A stretch of 64,000 nucleotides of DNA from Saccharopolyspora galaxeae (GCF_016526145.1 NZ_JADDUE010000004.1:186001-250000), one strand, 5' to 3'; positions 26,413-35,013 are shown, counted from the stretch's first letter. Numbers and translations are program-made. Notes: generated by a model from the letters alone, not told the origin.

Positions 26413-27615
26413 ATGCCGCGGGAACAGGAACTCACCCCGGCCACCGCCGCGCCACCGCGCTCCTTCGGAGCGGACGTGCTGGTCGCGTTCGGGCTGGCAC
26501 TGGGATCGTCGGCAGCACAGGGCCTGGGACGGTTCGCCTACGGGCTGCTGCTGCCGTCGATGAGCGAGGCGCTGCACTGGTCCTTCGCCACCGCCGGACT
26601 GCTCAACACCGCGAACGCCGCCGGATACCTGCTGGGCGCGCTGGTGGCGGCACCGGTCGGGCGCCGCTGGGGCACCAAGCGGCTCATGCTCGGCGGACTG
26701 GTCGCCACGGCGATGTTCCTGGCGGCCTCGGCGCTGACCGCGAACGTGGCGCTGCTGTTCGCATTGCGGCTGCTGACCGGGATCGCCGGTGCGGTGGCGT
26801 TCGTGCTGGGCGGAGTGCTGGCGACGCACCTCGGGCACGGGCGGCCGGGTGGCCGGTCGGCGGTGCTGCTGGGGATCTACTTCGCCGGTGGCGGGCTGGG
26901 CACGATGCTGTCCGGGCTGGTGCTGCCTCCCGCGGTGGTCGCGGGTGGCTGGCGCTGGGGCTGGATCGTGCTGGGCGTGCTGGCTGCGGTCTCGGCCGCG
27001 CTGGTGATCCCCGCTTCGGCGCGCACGGCGGCACCTGCGCCCGCCGCGGACGGAGGCGGGTTCAGCGCGCGACCGATCGCTCCGGCGGTGGTCGCCTACG
27101 GCCTGTTCGGCGTCGGCTACATCGCTTACATGACGTTCATCGCGGCGTTCCTGAAATCCGGCGGAGCCTCTTCCGCGGAGATCTCGGCGTTCTGGGCGCT
27201 GCTCGCAGCGGCCGCGGTCGGCGGCGGATTCCTTTGGGGCCCGATGCTGGGAAAGCTGCGCGGCGGCCGGGGATTGGCGGTGCTGCTGGTCGTGGTCACG
27301 GTCGGCGCGGTGCTGCCACTGCTCTCGACCGGGGTGGTCGCGGAGTTCGGCTCGGCGCTGCTGTTCGGCTGCTCGTTCCTGTCCGTGGTCACGGCCGTGA
27401 CCACGGTCGCCCGCAACGCCCTCCCGCCGGACCGCTGGGCGGCCGCGATCGGCGCGCTGACCACGGTGTTCGCCATCGGGCAGTGCGCGGGTCCTGTGCT
27501 GGCCGGGTGGCTGTCGGACACCGGCGGCGGGATCGGCGCGGGGATGCTGCTCTCGGCGGCGATCCTGCTGGCTGCCGCCGCGGTGGCGCTGGCGCAGCGG
27601 ACCGAGCACTCCTGA
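26413..27615 (+). CDS. MFS transporter, YbfB/YjiJ type
   Basis: This 400-residue membrane protein has about twelve hydrophobic spans. QGLGRFAYGLLLPSM near residue 36 is the signature of the YbfB/YjiJ group of major facilitator transporters. A basic GRRWGTKR loop lies between spans 2 and 3 (MFS motif A position). The substrate is unknown and export of a small organic compound is the usual guess. A GGGAGGACCC site precedes the ATG. It is convergent with the WYL regulator gene, with stops 1 bp apart. Confidence 0.82.
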   Translation: MPREQELTPATAAPPRSFGADVLVAFGLALGSSAAQGLGRFAYGLLLPSMSEALHWSFATAGLLNTANAAGYLLGALVAAPVGRRWGTKRLMLGGLVATAMFLAASALTANVALLFALRLLTGIAGAVAFVLGGVLATHLGHGRPGGRSAVLLGIYFAGGGLGTMLSGLVLPPAVVAGGWRWGWIVLGVLAAVSAALVIPASARTAAPAPAADGGGFSARPIAPAVVAYGLFGVGYIAYMTFIAAFLKSGGASSAEISAFWALLAAAAVGGGFLWGPMLGKLRGGRGLAVLLVVVTVGAVLPLLSTGVVAEFGSALLFGCSFLSVVTAVTTVARNALPPDRWAAAIGALTTVFAIGQCAGPVLAGWLSDTGGGIGAGMLLSAAILLAAAAVALAQRTEHS

Positions 27616-27616
27616 C

Positions 27617-28576
27617 TCATTCCGCGGGAGAACCGGGCGCGGCCGCGCAGCGGCGGCCGAGAGCTGCGACCGCCTCGTGGAGTTCGGGTGGTCCGATGAC
27701 CTGGAAGTCGGCGTCGAACCGGCCGATCAAGGCCGCCAGCGCCGGCCACGACCAGGATCCGGCGACGAAGCGGCAGCGGCCGTCGTCGACCGGTTCGACC
27801 AGGGCGTCGTCCGCGAACTCGGCGATCTCATCGGCGGGCCGGTCCAGGATCACCTCCCCGCGGCACGGCCAGCCTTCCACGCCCCGGAACTTGGCGGTCA
27901 CGAACGCCGCCACGTCTCCCCCGGGCAGTTCGCGCGGGGTGAAGCGCGGCCCGGTGGGCGTGCGCGGAGTGATCCGGTCGGCGCGGAAGGTGCGCCAGTC
28001 CTCCCGGTCCAGGTCCCAGGCGACGAGATACCAGCGTCCGCCCCAGGTGACGAGGTGGTGCGGCTGCACCCGGCGCGAGCCGTCGCCGTTGACCGGGCGC
28101 CGATAGTCGAAGCGCAATTCCTCCCGCGCGTGCACTGCCGCACTCAGCGCCACGAGCACATCGCGTTCCACCTCAGCCCGGCCCTGCGGCACGGGAACCG
28201 CGGTGATCTGGAGAGTGTCGACGCGGTGGCGCAACCTGGCGGGCAGCACCTGCCGGACGGTGTGCAGCGCCCGCTCCGCCGCCTCCTCGATCCCGGCCCC
28301 GGCGGTGGTGGCGAGCTGGAGCGCGAGTGTGAGCGCGACCGCCTGGTCGTCGTCGAACAGCAGCGGGGGCAGCTCGCTGCCCGCACCGAGCCGGTAGCCG
28401 CCGTCCGGCCCCTTGCTGGCCGCGATCGGATAGCCCAGCTCCCGCAACCGGTCCACGTCGCGGCGTACGGTGCGCGGGCTGACGCCCAGTCGTTCGGCGA
28501 GCCGCTCGCTCGGCCAGTCCCGGCACGCCTGCAACAGGGACAGCAGCGACAGCAACCGCGCTGAGGTCTTCGGCAT
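27617..28576 (-). CDS. YafY-type transcriptional regulator with HTH and WYL domains
   Basis: This 319-residue regulator has an N-terminal winged helix (LAERLGVSPRTVRRDVDRLR near residue 28) and a WYL domain (FDYRRPVNGDG and WYLVAWDLDREDWRTFRADR near residue 170) likely to bind an effector. It is divergent from a DinB gene with a 97-bp shared promoter region, which suggests that it controls that gene and itself. The ATG at 28576 gives the standard PKTSARLLSLLSLL start. Confidence 0.88.
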   Translation of the reverse strand: MPKTSARLLSLLSLLQACRDWPSERLAERLGVSPRTVRRDVDRLRELGYPIAASKGPDGGYRLGAGSELPPLLFDDDQAVALTLALQLATTAGAGIEEAAERALHTVRQVLPARLRHRVDTLQITAVPVPQGRAEVERDVLVALSAAVHAREELRFDYRRPVNGDGSRRVQPHHLVTWGGRWYLVAWDLDREDWRTFRADRITPRTPTGPRFTPRELPGGDVAAFVTAKFRGVEGWPCRGEVILDRPADEIAEFADDALVEPVDDGRCRFVAGSWSWPALAALIGRFDADFQVIGPPELHEAVAALGRRCAAAPGSPAE

Positions 28577-28673
28577 GAGTCCCATCCTGCCCGCAGAAGC
28601 GGCCACTACCTGTCCGCTACCGGTGCGAAGGTTCCTCCGTACCGACAACCGAGCAGGACCGGAAGGACGCACC

Positions 28674-29240
28674 GTGACCACGAAATCGACCCTCGACGCC
28701 GAACGCGCCGATCTGCTCGCCCAGCTCACCGACGCCCGTGCAGCACTGATCGCCACCACCGACGGGCTGGACGACGAGCAGGCCGGTTCGCGCCCGACGG
28801 TCAGCGAGCTGTGCCTGGGCGGGCTGATCAAGCACGTCGCGTCTGTGGAGGAGCAGTGGCTGCGCTTCGCGGTCGACGGCCCCGCCGCGATGAGCTTCGA
28901 GCTGCCCGACGGCGTCACGTGGGCCGACATCATGGCCGGCACGGCGAGCAGCTATCCGCAGTGGATGATCGAGCACGGCCGGGATTTCCGGATGTCGCCC
29001 GAGGACACGCTGGCCGCGATCCTCGCCCGCTACGAGCGGGTCGCGGCCCGCACCGCGGAGGTCGTCGCCGCACTCCCCGACCTGAACGCCGAGTTCCCGC
29101 TGCCGGAGGCGCCGTGGCACCGGCCGGGCGAGGTGCGCAGCGTGCGGCGGGTGCTCACGCACGTGATCTCCGAGACCGCTCAGCACGCCGGCCACGCCGA
29201 CATCCTGCGCGAGACCATCGACGGGCGGCGCGCGTCCTGA
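28674..29240 (+). CDS. DinB-like four-helix protein
   Basis: This 188-residue protein belongs to the DinB/DUF664 superfamily, whose actinobacterial members include mycothiol-dependent enzymes. The metal-binding His pattern is visible: HVASVEEQWLR near residue 59 and HVISETAQHAGHADILRE near residue 161. GGAAGGA precedes the GTG start. It is divergent from the WYL regulator gene, its probable controller. Possible roles are thiol-dependent detoxification or isomerisation; the substrate is unknown. It ends near palindromic copy 6. Confidence 0.82.
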   Translation: MTTKSTLDAERADLLAQLTDARAALIATTDGLDDEQAGSRPTVSELCLGGLIKHVASVEEQWLRFAVDGPAAMSFELPDGVTWADIMAGTASSYPQWMIEHGRDFRMSPEDTLAAILARYERVAARTAEVVAALPDLNAEFPLPEAPWHRPGEVRSVRRVLTHVISETAQHAGHADILRETIDGRRAS

Positions 29241-29259
29241 TAACCGCGCCGCGACTCGT

Positions 29260-29310
29260 GAGCGAGCGGACCGTTCGACCGGCTGGATGGGGCGAACGGT
29301 CCGCTCGTTC
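29260..29310 (+). repeat. 51-bp palindromic element, copy 6
   Basis: This copy lies between convergent DinB and DUF397 genes. It has a perfect 15-bp stem (CGAGCGGACCGTTCG with CGAACGGTCCGCTCG) and loop segment CTGGATGGG. Paired T-to-C and A-to-G changes in the outer arms compared with other copies preserve pairing, which supports selection on structure. Confidence 0.85.
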
Positions 29311-29315
29311 CGGGC

Positions 29316-29510
29316 TCAGCGGTCGAAACGACCGGACTTGATCGCGCCGATGAACGACGACCACTCCGTAGCGCCCGCGGTGAAGAACCCGGCGCCACGA
29401 TCCTTCGTGTCGCGCACCGCCGCGCCGCTTCCTGTGCGGGCTACCTCGACGCACGCGGTCTGTTGCTGAGAACGACTGGACTTGCGCCATCCGTAGGCCT
29501 GCTGGTTCAT
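29316..29510 (-). CDS. DUF397 protein (locus 2)
   Basis: This 64-residue protein has YGWRKSSRSQQQTACVEVA and VRDTKDRG, the DUF397 pattern, and a C-terminal EWSSFIGAIKSGRFD. It starts two bases after the XRE regulator stop, with GGAGAC as ribosome site, so the two genes form a coupled pair. Confidence 0.85.
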   Translation of the reverse strand: MNQQAYGWRKSSRSQQQTACVEVARTGSGAAVRDTKDRGAGFFTAGATEWSSFIGAIKSGRFDR

Positions 29511-29512
29511 GC

Positions 29513-30355
29513 TCAGGTCTCCATCTCTCTGGCGGCCTCGACGATGAGCGCGCTGGACTCCTGCTCACTCATCGCCAAGTTCCGGAGCCTATCCGTGGCG
29601 GACTGGTAAGTACACGTGTCCTCGGGCTCGTGCAGGAAGACTCGGGAGTTGTAGTGCTCCAAGTGCACGATCGGAGCGGACGACGGAAAGCCGAACAAGA
29701 TGTAGGAACCGGCGTGCCCTGGATGCCACACGTCCATTTCGGGCACCACCCGGACGGTGATGTTCGGCTTTTCTGCCATCTTGCAGAGGTGCCGGAGCTG
29801 CTCAGCCATCACCGGTTTCCCGCCGATCCTCGTCCGCAGCGCGGCTTCCATGATCAGCGACTCGAGCCGCGGGGCCGACTTCGCATTGAGGACCTCTCGT
29901 CGGCCCACCCGCAGCGTGACCCTGGTTTCCAAGTCAGCGGATGGAAGGTCGGCCATCACCGCGCGGGCGTAGTCACTGGTCTGTAGCAGCCCAGGCATCA
30001 CCATCGCGGACACCTCAACGATGTGGTTCGCGCTCCGTTCGAACTCGATCAGCGTCGTCAGCTCCTGATGCAGGCCGGGCGCGTTCGGCGCCAGCCAGTT
30101 CGTCCACTGCCGCCCGCGGGCCAAATCGAGCACGCGCTCACGCTCCGCTTCCGGTACCCCCAATGCGGTGAGCGTGCTCGCCACGAATTCGGACGAAGCG
30201 ATGCTCTGCCCGTTCTCGTAACGGGACAGCTTCGAGTGGGTCGTGCCGAGACGACGCGCCAATTCGCGCACTCCCACGCCATTTTCCTGCCTTGCTTTGC
30301 GCAGTTCAGCGCCGACCACTCGCGCTTTCGGACTGCCTCCGTTGGTTCGTGCCAT
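29513..30355 (-). CDS. XRE-family regulator with DUF5753 domain (locus 2)
   Basis: This 280-residue regulator has an N-terminal HTH (LRKARQENGVGVRELARRLG, then SRYENG) and a DUF5753 domain (MPGLLQTSDYARAVM near residue 126, NITVRVVPEMDVWHPG). It partners with the DUF397 gene downstream. The ATG at 30355 is preceded by TATGAT with a 7-base gap, so the mRNA may be leaderless. It diverges from three small genes (30535-31312) that are candidate targets. Confidence 0.88.
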   Translation of the reverse strand: MARTNGGSPKARVVGAELRKARQENGVGVRELARRLGTTHSKLSRYENGQSIASSEFVASTLTALGVPEAERERVLDLARGRQWTNWLAPNAPGLHQELTTLIEFERSANHIVEVSAMVMPGLLQTSDYARAVMADLPSADLETRVTLRVGRREVLNAKSAPRLESLIMEAALRTRIGGKPVMAEQLRHLCKMAEKPNITVRVVPEMDVWHPGHAGSYILFGFPSSAPIVHLEHYNSRVFLHEPEDTCTYQSATDRLRNLAMSEQESSALIVEAAREMET

Positions 30356-30362
30356 GCACCAG

Positions 30363-30368
30363 ATCATA
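30363..30368 (-). promoter_or_regulatory. -10-like hexamer for XRE locus 2
   Basis: TATGAT on the minus strand ends seven bases before the ATG, with no Shine-Dalgarno site between. Confidence 0.4.
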
Positions 30369-30534
30369 TCGGCATATTCCCTGTTCATAGAGTCGCCCGA
30401 TCGTAGATATTGTCGAGTTGATCGCTGTGGTCCATGATGGTTCGCACCGGACGGACCATCGACGCGATCGGCGCATGGACGTGACCGAGAAGGAAATTTC
30501 TCCGTGCACGCGGAAATCTGCGGGGGTGCATTTC

Positions 30535-30747
30535 ATGACCGGAACGATGTGGACCGCATCGGCGCTCAACGCCGGGTCGGCATGGCACGCGGTGCGCAAG
30601 CTCGGCGGCTGGGTGTTGCCGACGGAATGCGGCGAATGGGTCTGCGGCCCGTTCCACGTGCGACGCGGACCTCGACCGGCCGCCGCGCTGGAGCGCGCGG
30701 TGTGCGGCGAGTGCGCGGAGGCGGTGAGCCCGCCGATGGCGGCGTGA
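30535..30747 (+). CDS. Small cysteine-containing protein (small-gene island, gene 1)
   Basis: This protein of about 70 residues has Cys in PTECGEWVCGPFH and CGEC, which could bind zinc, and Trp residues in MTGTMWTASALNAGSAWHAV. The start is uncertain: the ATG at 30535 is preferred, but an in-frame ATG at 30475 would add 20 residues. Its TGA overlaps the GTG of the next gene. Function unknown. It lies divergent from the XRE/DUF397 locus. Confidence 0.5.
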   Translation: MTGTMWTASALNAGSAWHAVRKLGGWVLPTECGEWVCGPFHVRRGPRPAAALERAVCGECAEAVSPPMAA

Positions 30748-31037
30748 ACTTCGGGCACCTCCGGGTGCCCGTGCAGACGACCCGGTGTCGCTGCCCCGAA
30801 CAGGGCTCGGGTCGAAGGTCCGGCCACGCCGCCACCTCCCCGACACCGCCGGTGTCGCGGCCGGACCTGCCGGGCGCGGTCCTCTCCCTGCCGCGCCCGA
30901 AACCCGGTCGGGCGGTGCCCTCCTCGCCGCCCGGCCGGGGCCGGTCGATGCCGGCCAGCACCGCCGGCAACTTGGGAGAACGGGAGCACACAAGGGAATC
31001 CGTTCGCGAGCTCGCGGGCGAGCAGCGCAACCGGTGA
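30744..31037 (+). CDS. Small proline/arginine-rich protein (small-gene island, gene 2)
   Basis: This frame of 97 residues starts at a GTG overlapping the previous stop (GTGA). The start VNFGHLRVPVQTTRCRCPEQ looks protein-like, with a CRC pair. The rest is low-complexity, rich in Pro, Arg, Ser and Gly. It probably is translated by coupling, but the C-terminal part could be incidental. Not recognised. Confidence 0.4.
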   Translation: MNFGHLRVPVQTTRCRCPEQGSGRRSGHAATSPTPPVSRPDLPGAVLSLPRPKPGRAVPSSPPGRGRSMPASTAGNLGEREHTRESVRELAGEQRNR

Positions 31038-31048
31038 TAGAGGTCGTC

Positions 31049-31312
31049 ATGGCAGATCAGCACGACAACATTCGTCCATTGTGGAAAGATTCCGACCAGC
31101 CGCCGCGACGGCCCGGACTCGGCTCGGTGCGCACCTGGAAGGTCGCGGCGTCCCCGCACAACCAATTGGCCGTTACCGGCCGCCGCGGTCCGCGTTCGGA
31201 TCTGCTGCTGACCACGGGCCACGTCCACGTCGAATCCCTCGACCACGCCCAAGCTCATCTGCTGCTGCAAGCTCTCCGCGAAGCGATTAACTGGACTTGG
31301 CCCGCGGAGTGA
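31049..31312 (+). CDS. Small soluble protein (small-gene island, gene 3)
   Basis: This 87-residue protein has a beta-rich middle (LAVTGRRGPRSDLLLTTGHV) and a C-terminal helix ending in INWTWPAE. An AGAGG site lies six bases before the ATG, and it begins 11 bp after gene 2. Its end lies 19 bp from the convergent type VII-associated operon. Function unknown. Confidence 0.55.
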   Translation: MADQHDNIRPLWKDSDQPPRRPGLGSVRTWKVAASPHNQLAVTGRRGPRSDLLLTTGHVHVESLDHAQAHLLLQALREAINWTWPAE

Positions 31313-31331
31313 AGGGCACGAGCAGCGCGTG

Positions 31332-31988
31332 CTACTCCATCCAATGCGGCTTCTGTCGGGGGATATCGAAGGCGCTGCGGGCGGCGCGGTTGGATTCAGC
31401 CTCGCCCGCAATGACCGAGTGCAGGATGCCGTTGTACACCAAATCCCACACGTCCTGGTCATTCTGCAGGTCTTTGTCCCGCACCTTCAGCTCGCGGCCC
31501 GCGCCGTCTTTGAGCGCCAGGAGGTAGTCCAGGTCCCGCTTCTGCGCCGTAACCTCGACGAGTTCGTAGAGCCGCACCCACTTGTTTCCGACTCGCAGCC
31601 ATTCGACACCTGCCGAGCACTCCGCCGACCGCACCACACCGAAGTACATGGCCACGACGAACAACAAGACAAATGCCCACACCGGCCACAATTTCATCCA
31701 CTCGACGCTGCCGCCCTGCTCAGCGGTGAGACCGACGACCATCAACGGAATCATCCACGCAGCGGTGATCACAGCGTGGTACGCGGAGGACTTGAACCAC
31801 GCCAGCACCGGTCCCTCACCATCAGGCGGCAAGGGCTTCATGGCGCGCGAAGTCACGCGGTGCCGATGGTCCTTGGACAACGGCTCGGCATCGTGTCGCA
31901 GCGGAGCCCGAGGCGGCCACGGCGTCCCCGTCTCGCGATTCGGTTTCGGTGGGAGTTCCTCCACCGCAAGGAAATTCGGGCGCTCCAC
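31332..31988 (-). CDS. Two-span membrane protein, candidate immunity protein B
   Basis: This 218-residue protein has a proline-rich N terminus (FLAVEELPPKPNRETG), two hydrophobic segments at about residues 72-92 and 100-120, and a soluble C-terminal domain containing WLRVGNKWVRLYELVEV and DVWDLVYNGILHSVIAG. It is a clear paralogue of the preceding gene product. GGAAGA precedes the GTG start. As the last gene behind a WXG-type protein, it could be an immunity protein, but this is inference. Confidence 0.6.
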   Translation of the reverse strand: MERPNFLAVEELPPKPNRETGTPWPPRAPLRHDAEPLSKDHRHRVTSRAMKPLPPDGEGPVLAWFKSSAYHAVITAAWMIPLMVVGLTAEQGGSVEWMKLWPVWAFVLLFVVAMYFGVVRSAECSAGVEWLRVGNKWVRLYELVEVTAQKRDLDYLLALKDGAGRELKVRDKDLQNDQDVWDLVYNGILHSVIAGEAESNRAARSAFDIPRQKPHWME

Positions 31989-32029
31989 GCAGTCTTCCGA
32001 TCAGGACGATGTCGACGGGCGATCGTCTG

Positions 32030-32686
32030 CTAGCTGTCGGACCGAGGATCGGCGTGCGGAACCTTGAACGCCTTGTGCACGAGACCATTCGTCGCCGCGC
32101 CATTTGCGATGACCGAGTGCAGGATGCCGTTGTAGACGAGATCCCACAGGTCGCGGCTGCCCTGTAGGTCGTGTGCCCTGACCATGACCCAGCGGCCGGA
32201 GCTGTCCTCGAAATCCAGGTAGATCGCGTTGCTGCGATGCTTCGCCTTGACCTCGACCAGCTCGTAGAGGCGAACCCAGGTCTTGCCGACCTTCAACCAC
32301 TCGGCGCCAACCGCACACTCCACCTTCCGCTGCAGGCCGTACAAGCCAGCCAAGAACAACAGGATGAGAGCCCAAAGCTGCCAGAACTTCATCCACTCAA
32401 TGCTAAAACCCTGGAGAATCGTGACACCGAGCAGAAAAATTGGGACGCCCCAGGCGGTCAACTGCAAAGCTCGCCACCGGGACGACTTGAACCAGGCCAG
32501 CAAGGGCCCCTCCCCTTCCGGGGCCGCCGGTGCCTTCGACAGGTCGGTCACGCGACCACGATCCTCAGCCTCAGCCGTCTTCTCCTTGAACAGCAGCCCT
32601 GGAGCACGAGGCGGCCGTGGTTCACCGGTCTCGCGATCCGGTTTAGGCGGAAGTTCCGCAACAGTTAGGAAAGGCTGTTCCGTCAC
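32030..32686 (-). CDS. Two-span membrane protein, candidate immunity protein A
   Basis: This 218-residue paralogue of the next gene product has the same plan and shared blocks: LTVAELPPKPDRETG, two membrane segments near residues 75-120, WLKVGKTWVRLYELVEV, and DLWDLVYNGILHSVIA. GGGGAAA precedes the GTG. Equal length and order suggest tandem duplication followed by divergence, a common history for immunity genes. No named family was recognised. Confidence 0.6.
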   Translation of the reverse strand: MTEQPFLTVAELPPKPDRETGEPRPPRAPGLLFKEKTAEAEDRGRVTDLSKAPAAPEGEGPLLAWFKSSRWRALQLTAWGVPIFLLGVTILQGFSIEWMKFWQLWALILLFLAGLYGLQRKVECAVGAEWLKVGKTWVRLYELVEVKAKHRSNAIYLDFEDSSGRWVMVRAHDLQGSRDLWDLVYNGILHSVIANGAATNGLVHKAFKVPHADPRSDS

Positions 32687-32723
32687 GAGTTTCCCCGATC
32701 ACGACATGAGTTCATGATTGCGG

Positions 32724-33866
32724 TCAGTCTCCTCTGGCAGCGCTGACACCTTCAGTGGCGGCCATGCTCCCGAGGATGCCACCGGCGACACCGCCGATTA
32801 CCGTTCCCACCCCGGGACAGATGGCAGTACCGAGTGCAGCACCCGCCCAACCACCGGCGGCACCACCGGCCACGTTCGCAGTCGTGTCTTCGGCTGCCTC
32901 CACAGGGTCCTTGCCCATCAAGACATCGCCAGCCCCGGACACCACCGACACACCAGTCCCCAGGAACGGAACACCACGCAGGAACTTCGACCCGTACTTG
33001 GCGGCCCGGCCGCTGCCGTTGACCAAGTCTCCTGCATTCTTCGAAACGAACCCGCCGATCCCCTCGGAAAGCGCGCCCCCACCGAACTTCCCGGCCGCAG
33101 CCCCGCGCCGTACAGCATCTTTGGCGAGCTCGTCGCCCTTGTCCGCCGCGTTCATGGCGATCGTTCGCATGTGCCCATGCATGGTCTCCGCGCGACCTCG
33201 CATCACCGTGGCGGCCTTCTCGTAGTCGGCCGCCTTTTCAACGAACTGGTTCGCCGTCTCGAAGGACCCCTTGAGCGTCCCGAGGCCGTGGCCGATCGCG
33301 AACATGGTCCACGTCTTCGTCGCCTTCACCGCGGACAGCGGGTCCTCCATGTCCTTCTGCAGGGCATCGTGAGCCTCCTTCTGCCGATCTCGCGCGGCTT
33401 CGACGGCGCCCTTGGCCTCCTCGAAAGCTTTGTGCTTGCGCTCGAACTCCTGCCGCCCTTGCTCGATCGCCCTGTCGCCGTGCGGCCCTCCCGGCAGGTT
33501 CGGGCTCGCCGGCTCCGGCGGCAGGATCGCGGTCGGCGTGACGATCAGCCGCGCCGCCGTGGCATCCGCTCGGGCGTCGGCCATGCTCCTGCGCACGCCG
33601 TCGATCGCGGCGGCAAAAACCAGCAGGGCGCTTTTCACCTTGCCCAGTTGCTCTTCCAGTTCGTCGGCGTCGTCGCCGTGCTCGGACAGCGACCGTCTGC
33701 ACGCGTCCCCGGCGGTGCCCTGCCAGAACGACTCGGAAGCCGAACGCTGCCGGTGCACTGCGTCGCCGACACCGCTGACCCCGGGCTGGAGTCCGCCCAC
33801 CCAGTCCGCCGCCCGCCGGCAGGATTCCGGCTCGTCGTGCACCTCGGTGTTCAGCTCACCGCTCAT
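32724..33866 (-). CDS. WXG-type protein with glycine-zipper C terminus, candidate secreted toxin
   Basis: This protein of 380 residues has an N-terminal helical region carrying a W-x-G motif (SFWQGTAG at about residues 47-54), as in WXG100 and LXG substrates of type VII secretion. A coiled-coil middle (about 135-200) follows, then a C-terminal region of repeated small-residue helices (NVAGGAAGGWAGAALGTA, VGTVIGGVAGGILGSMAA) that resemble glycine zippers and could insert in membranes. It lies between an EspC-like gene and two membrane-protein paralogues. A membrane-active toxin is a reasonable hypothesis; a structural or adhesin role cannot be excluded. Confidence 0.6.
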   Translation of the reverse strand: MSGELNTEVHDEPESCRRAADWVGGLQPGVSGVGDAVHRQRSASESFWQGTAGDACRRSLSEHGDDADELEEQLGKVKSALLVFAAAIDGVRRSMADARADATAARLIVTPTAILPPEPASPNLPGGPHGDRAIEQGRQEFERKHKAFEEAKGAVEAARDRQKEAHDALQKDMEDPLSAVKATKTWTMFAIGHGLGTLKGSFETANQFVEKAADYEKAATVMRGRAETMHGHMRTIAMNAADKGDELAKDAVRRGAAAGKFGGGALSEGIGGFVSKNAGDLVNGSGRAAKYGSKFLRGVPFLGTGVSVVSGAGDVLMGKDPVEAAEDTTANVAGGAAGGWAGAALGTAICPGVGTVIGGVAGGILGSMAATEGVSAARGD

Positions 33867-33914
33867 GGTCCCCCGCTTTCCTCGCACCCGATGGTCATCG
33901 CCGGGCGCCTCCGG

Positions 33915-34211
33915 TCAATACCCGAGCCCGCTACCCGAACGGCGCAGCTCGTCGGCGGCGTGGTTTTCCACTTCCCCGTAGCTGCCGCTGCTCGCGTGGA
34001 TTTTGTCGGCGGTCTGGTGCACCGCGGCGACCAAGCCGCCGACCGTCTTGGTCAGCTCGGAGAGCGTGTGGCCCACCTTGTCCGCCGAGACCGAGACTTC
34101 CGGCATCGGCGGATCGGTCTTGGCGGAGCTGTCCAGCTCGGACGTGGAATCGCGCAGTGCACCGGCCATCCCGGTCAGCTGCTCGCGATCGGCCTTGACT
34201 TCCTCGGCCAT
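33915..34211 (-). CDS. EspC/WXG100-like small type VII secretion protein
   Basis: This 98-residue helical-hairpin protein lacks Trp but carries a Y-x3-E signal (SYGEVENHA near residue 78), the general type VII secretion motif, and resembles the ESX secretion-associated EspC family. It probably pairs with the WXG-type protein encoded next for export. It begins 2 bp after the preceding gene stop and is part of the five-gene minus-strand operon. Confidence 0.65.
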   Translation of the reverse strand: MAEEVKADREQLTGMAGALRDSTSELDSSAKTDPPMPEVSVSADKVGHTLSELTKTVGGLVAAVHQTADKIHASSGSYGEVENHAADELRRSGSGLGY

Positions 34212-34213
34212 GC

Positions 34214-34867
34214 CTACCTGCCTTCGTTCGAGGTGTGCCGGAGCCGCTGCGGCAACGGTGTGTCCAGGCAGATCGTGTCCGCACCCGCCTGGCGGCGGGC
34301 TTCGCCGAGCAAGCCCGCGGGAATCCGCACCGAAGCCTGGTGCGGGCCGCAACCGGCCTGCACGGCCTCCGGGGACGAGTAGGCCATCACGGCCAAGTGC
34401 TCCCCCGGCATCGGCTGCAGCTCCAGCTTCGCCTGTTCGTCGCCCGGCTCGAACGGCTGGGAAGCGAGGTGCACCATCGTCCAGTCCTCGGAATCGGGGT
34501 CATCCCAGCGGGCTTCCGCATCGGCCGGCCCACCGGCCGTGCCGCGGGCCTCGACGGGCAGCGGCGCATCGAGCAACACCCCGAACCGGAAGGACGCATT
34601 CCCGAGCGCGCCACCGGACTTCTCGCTTCCGAGCTCGGCCAGCCGCGCAGCCGGGATCATGATCCACGGCTGGTCGTTGCCGCACCCGGCCAAGAACTCG
34701 TCCAGCGAGGAGTAGGCGAGCACCACCTGCTGCCCGGACCACTCGCGCACCTCGAACATGACGTCACCGGCACCGCTTGCCGGATGACAGGCCAAATACA
34801 GCCGCTCCGGGAGTTCCGCGGTCTCGTCCGGATCGAACACGGCGGGACGTTTCCGCAGGTCTGTCAC
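34214..34867 (-). CDS. SAV_915-like two-repeat protein
   Basis: This 217-residue protein contains two similar halves, VLAYSSLDEFLAGCG...IMIPAARL near residue 50 and VMAYSSPEAVQAGCG...VRIPAGLL near residue 170, resembling the SseB-like SAV_915 family often found beside type VII genes. The GTG at 34867 follows GGGGGAGG. It is the first gene of the operon. A chaperone-like or regulatory role for the secreted pair is possible. Confidence 0.6.
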   Translation of the reverse strand: MTDLRKRPAVFDPDETAELPERLYLACHPASGAGDVMFEVREWSGQQVVLAYSSLDEFLAGCGNDQPWIMIPAARLAELGSEKSGGALGNASFRFGVLLDAPLPVEARGTAGGPADAEARWDDPDSEDWTMVHLASQPFEPGDEQAKLELQPMPGEHLAVMAYSSPEAVQAGCGPHQASVRIPAGLLGEARRQAGADTICLDTPLPQRLRHTSNEGR

Positions 34868-35013
34868 TCGGCCCTCCCCCTGATCGCGCTGCCAACGCGG
34901 CAAGGTAGCAGAGCACCGCCGCGCTGCGGGCGCTTTCGCGGGGACGTTTCGGGGGCATCGTTGTCCGATGTGGACACAGCAGGTGCTTCGAGCCGCCCTG
35001 CAGCTCCGCGCGG

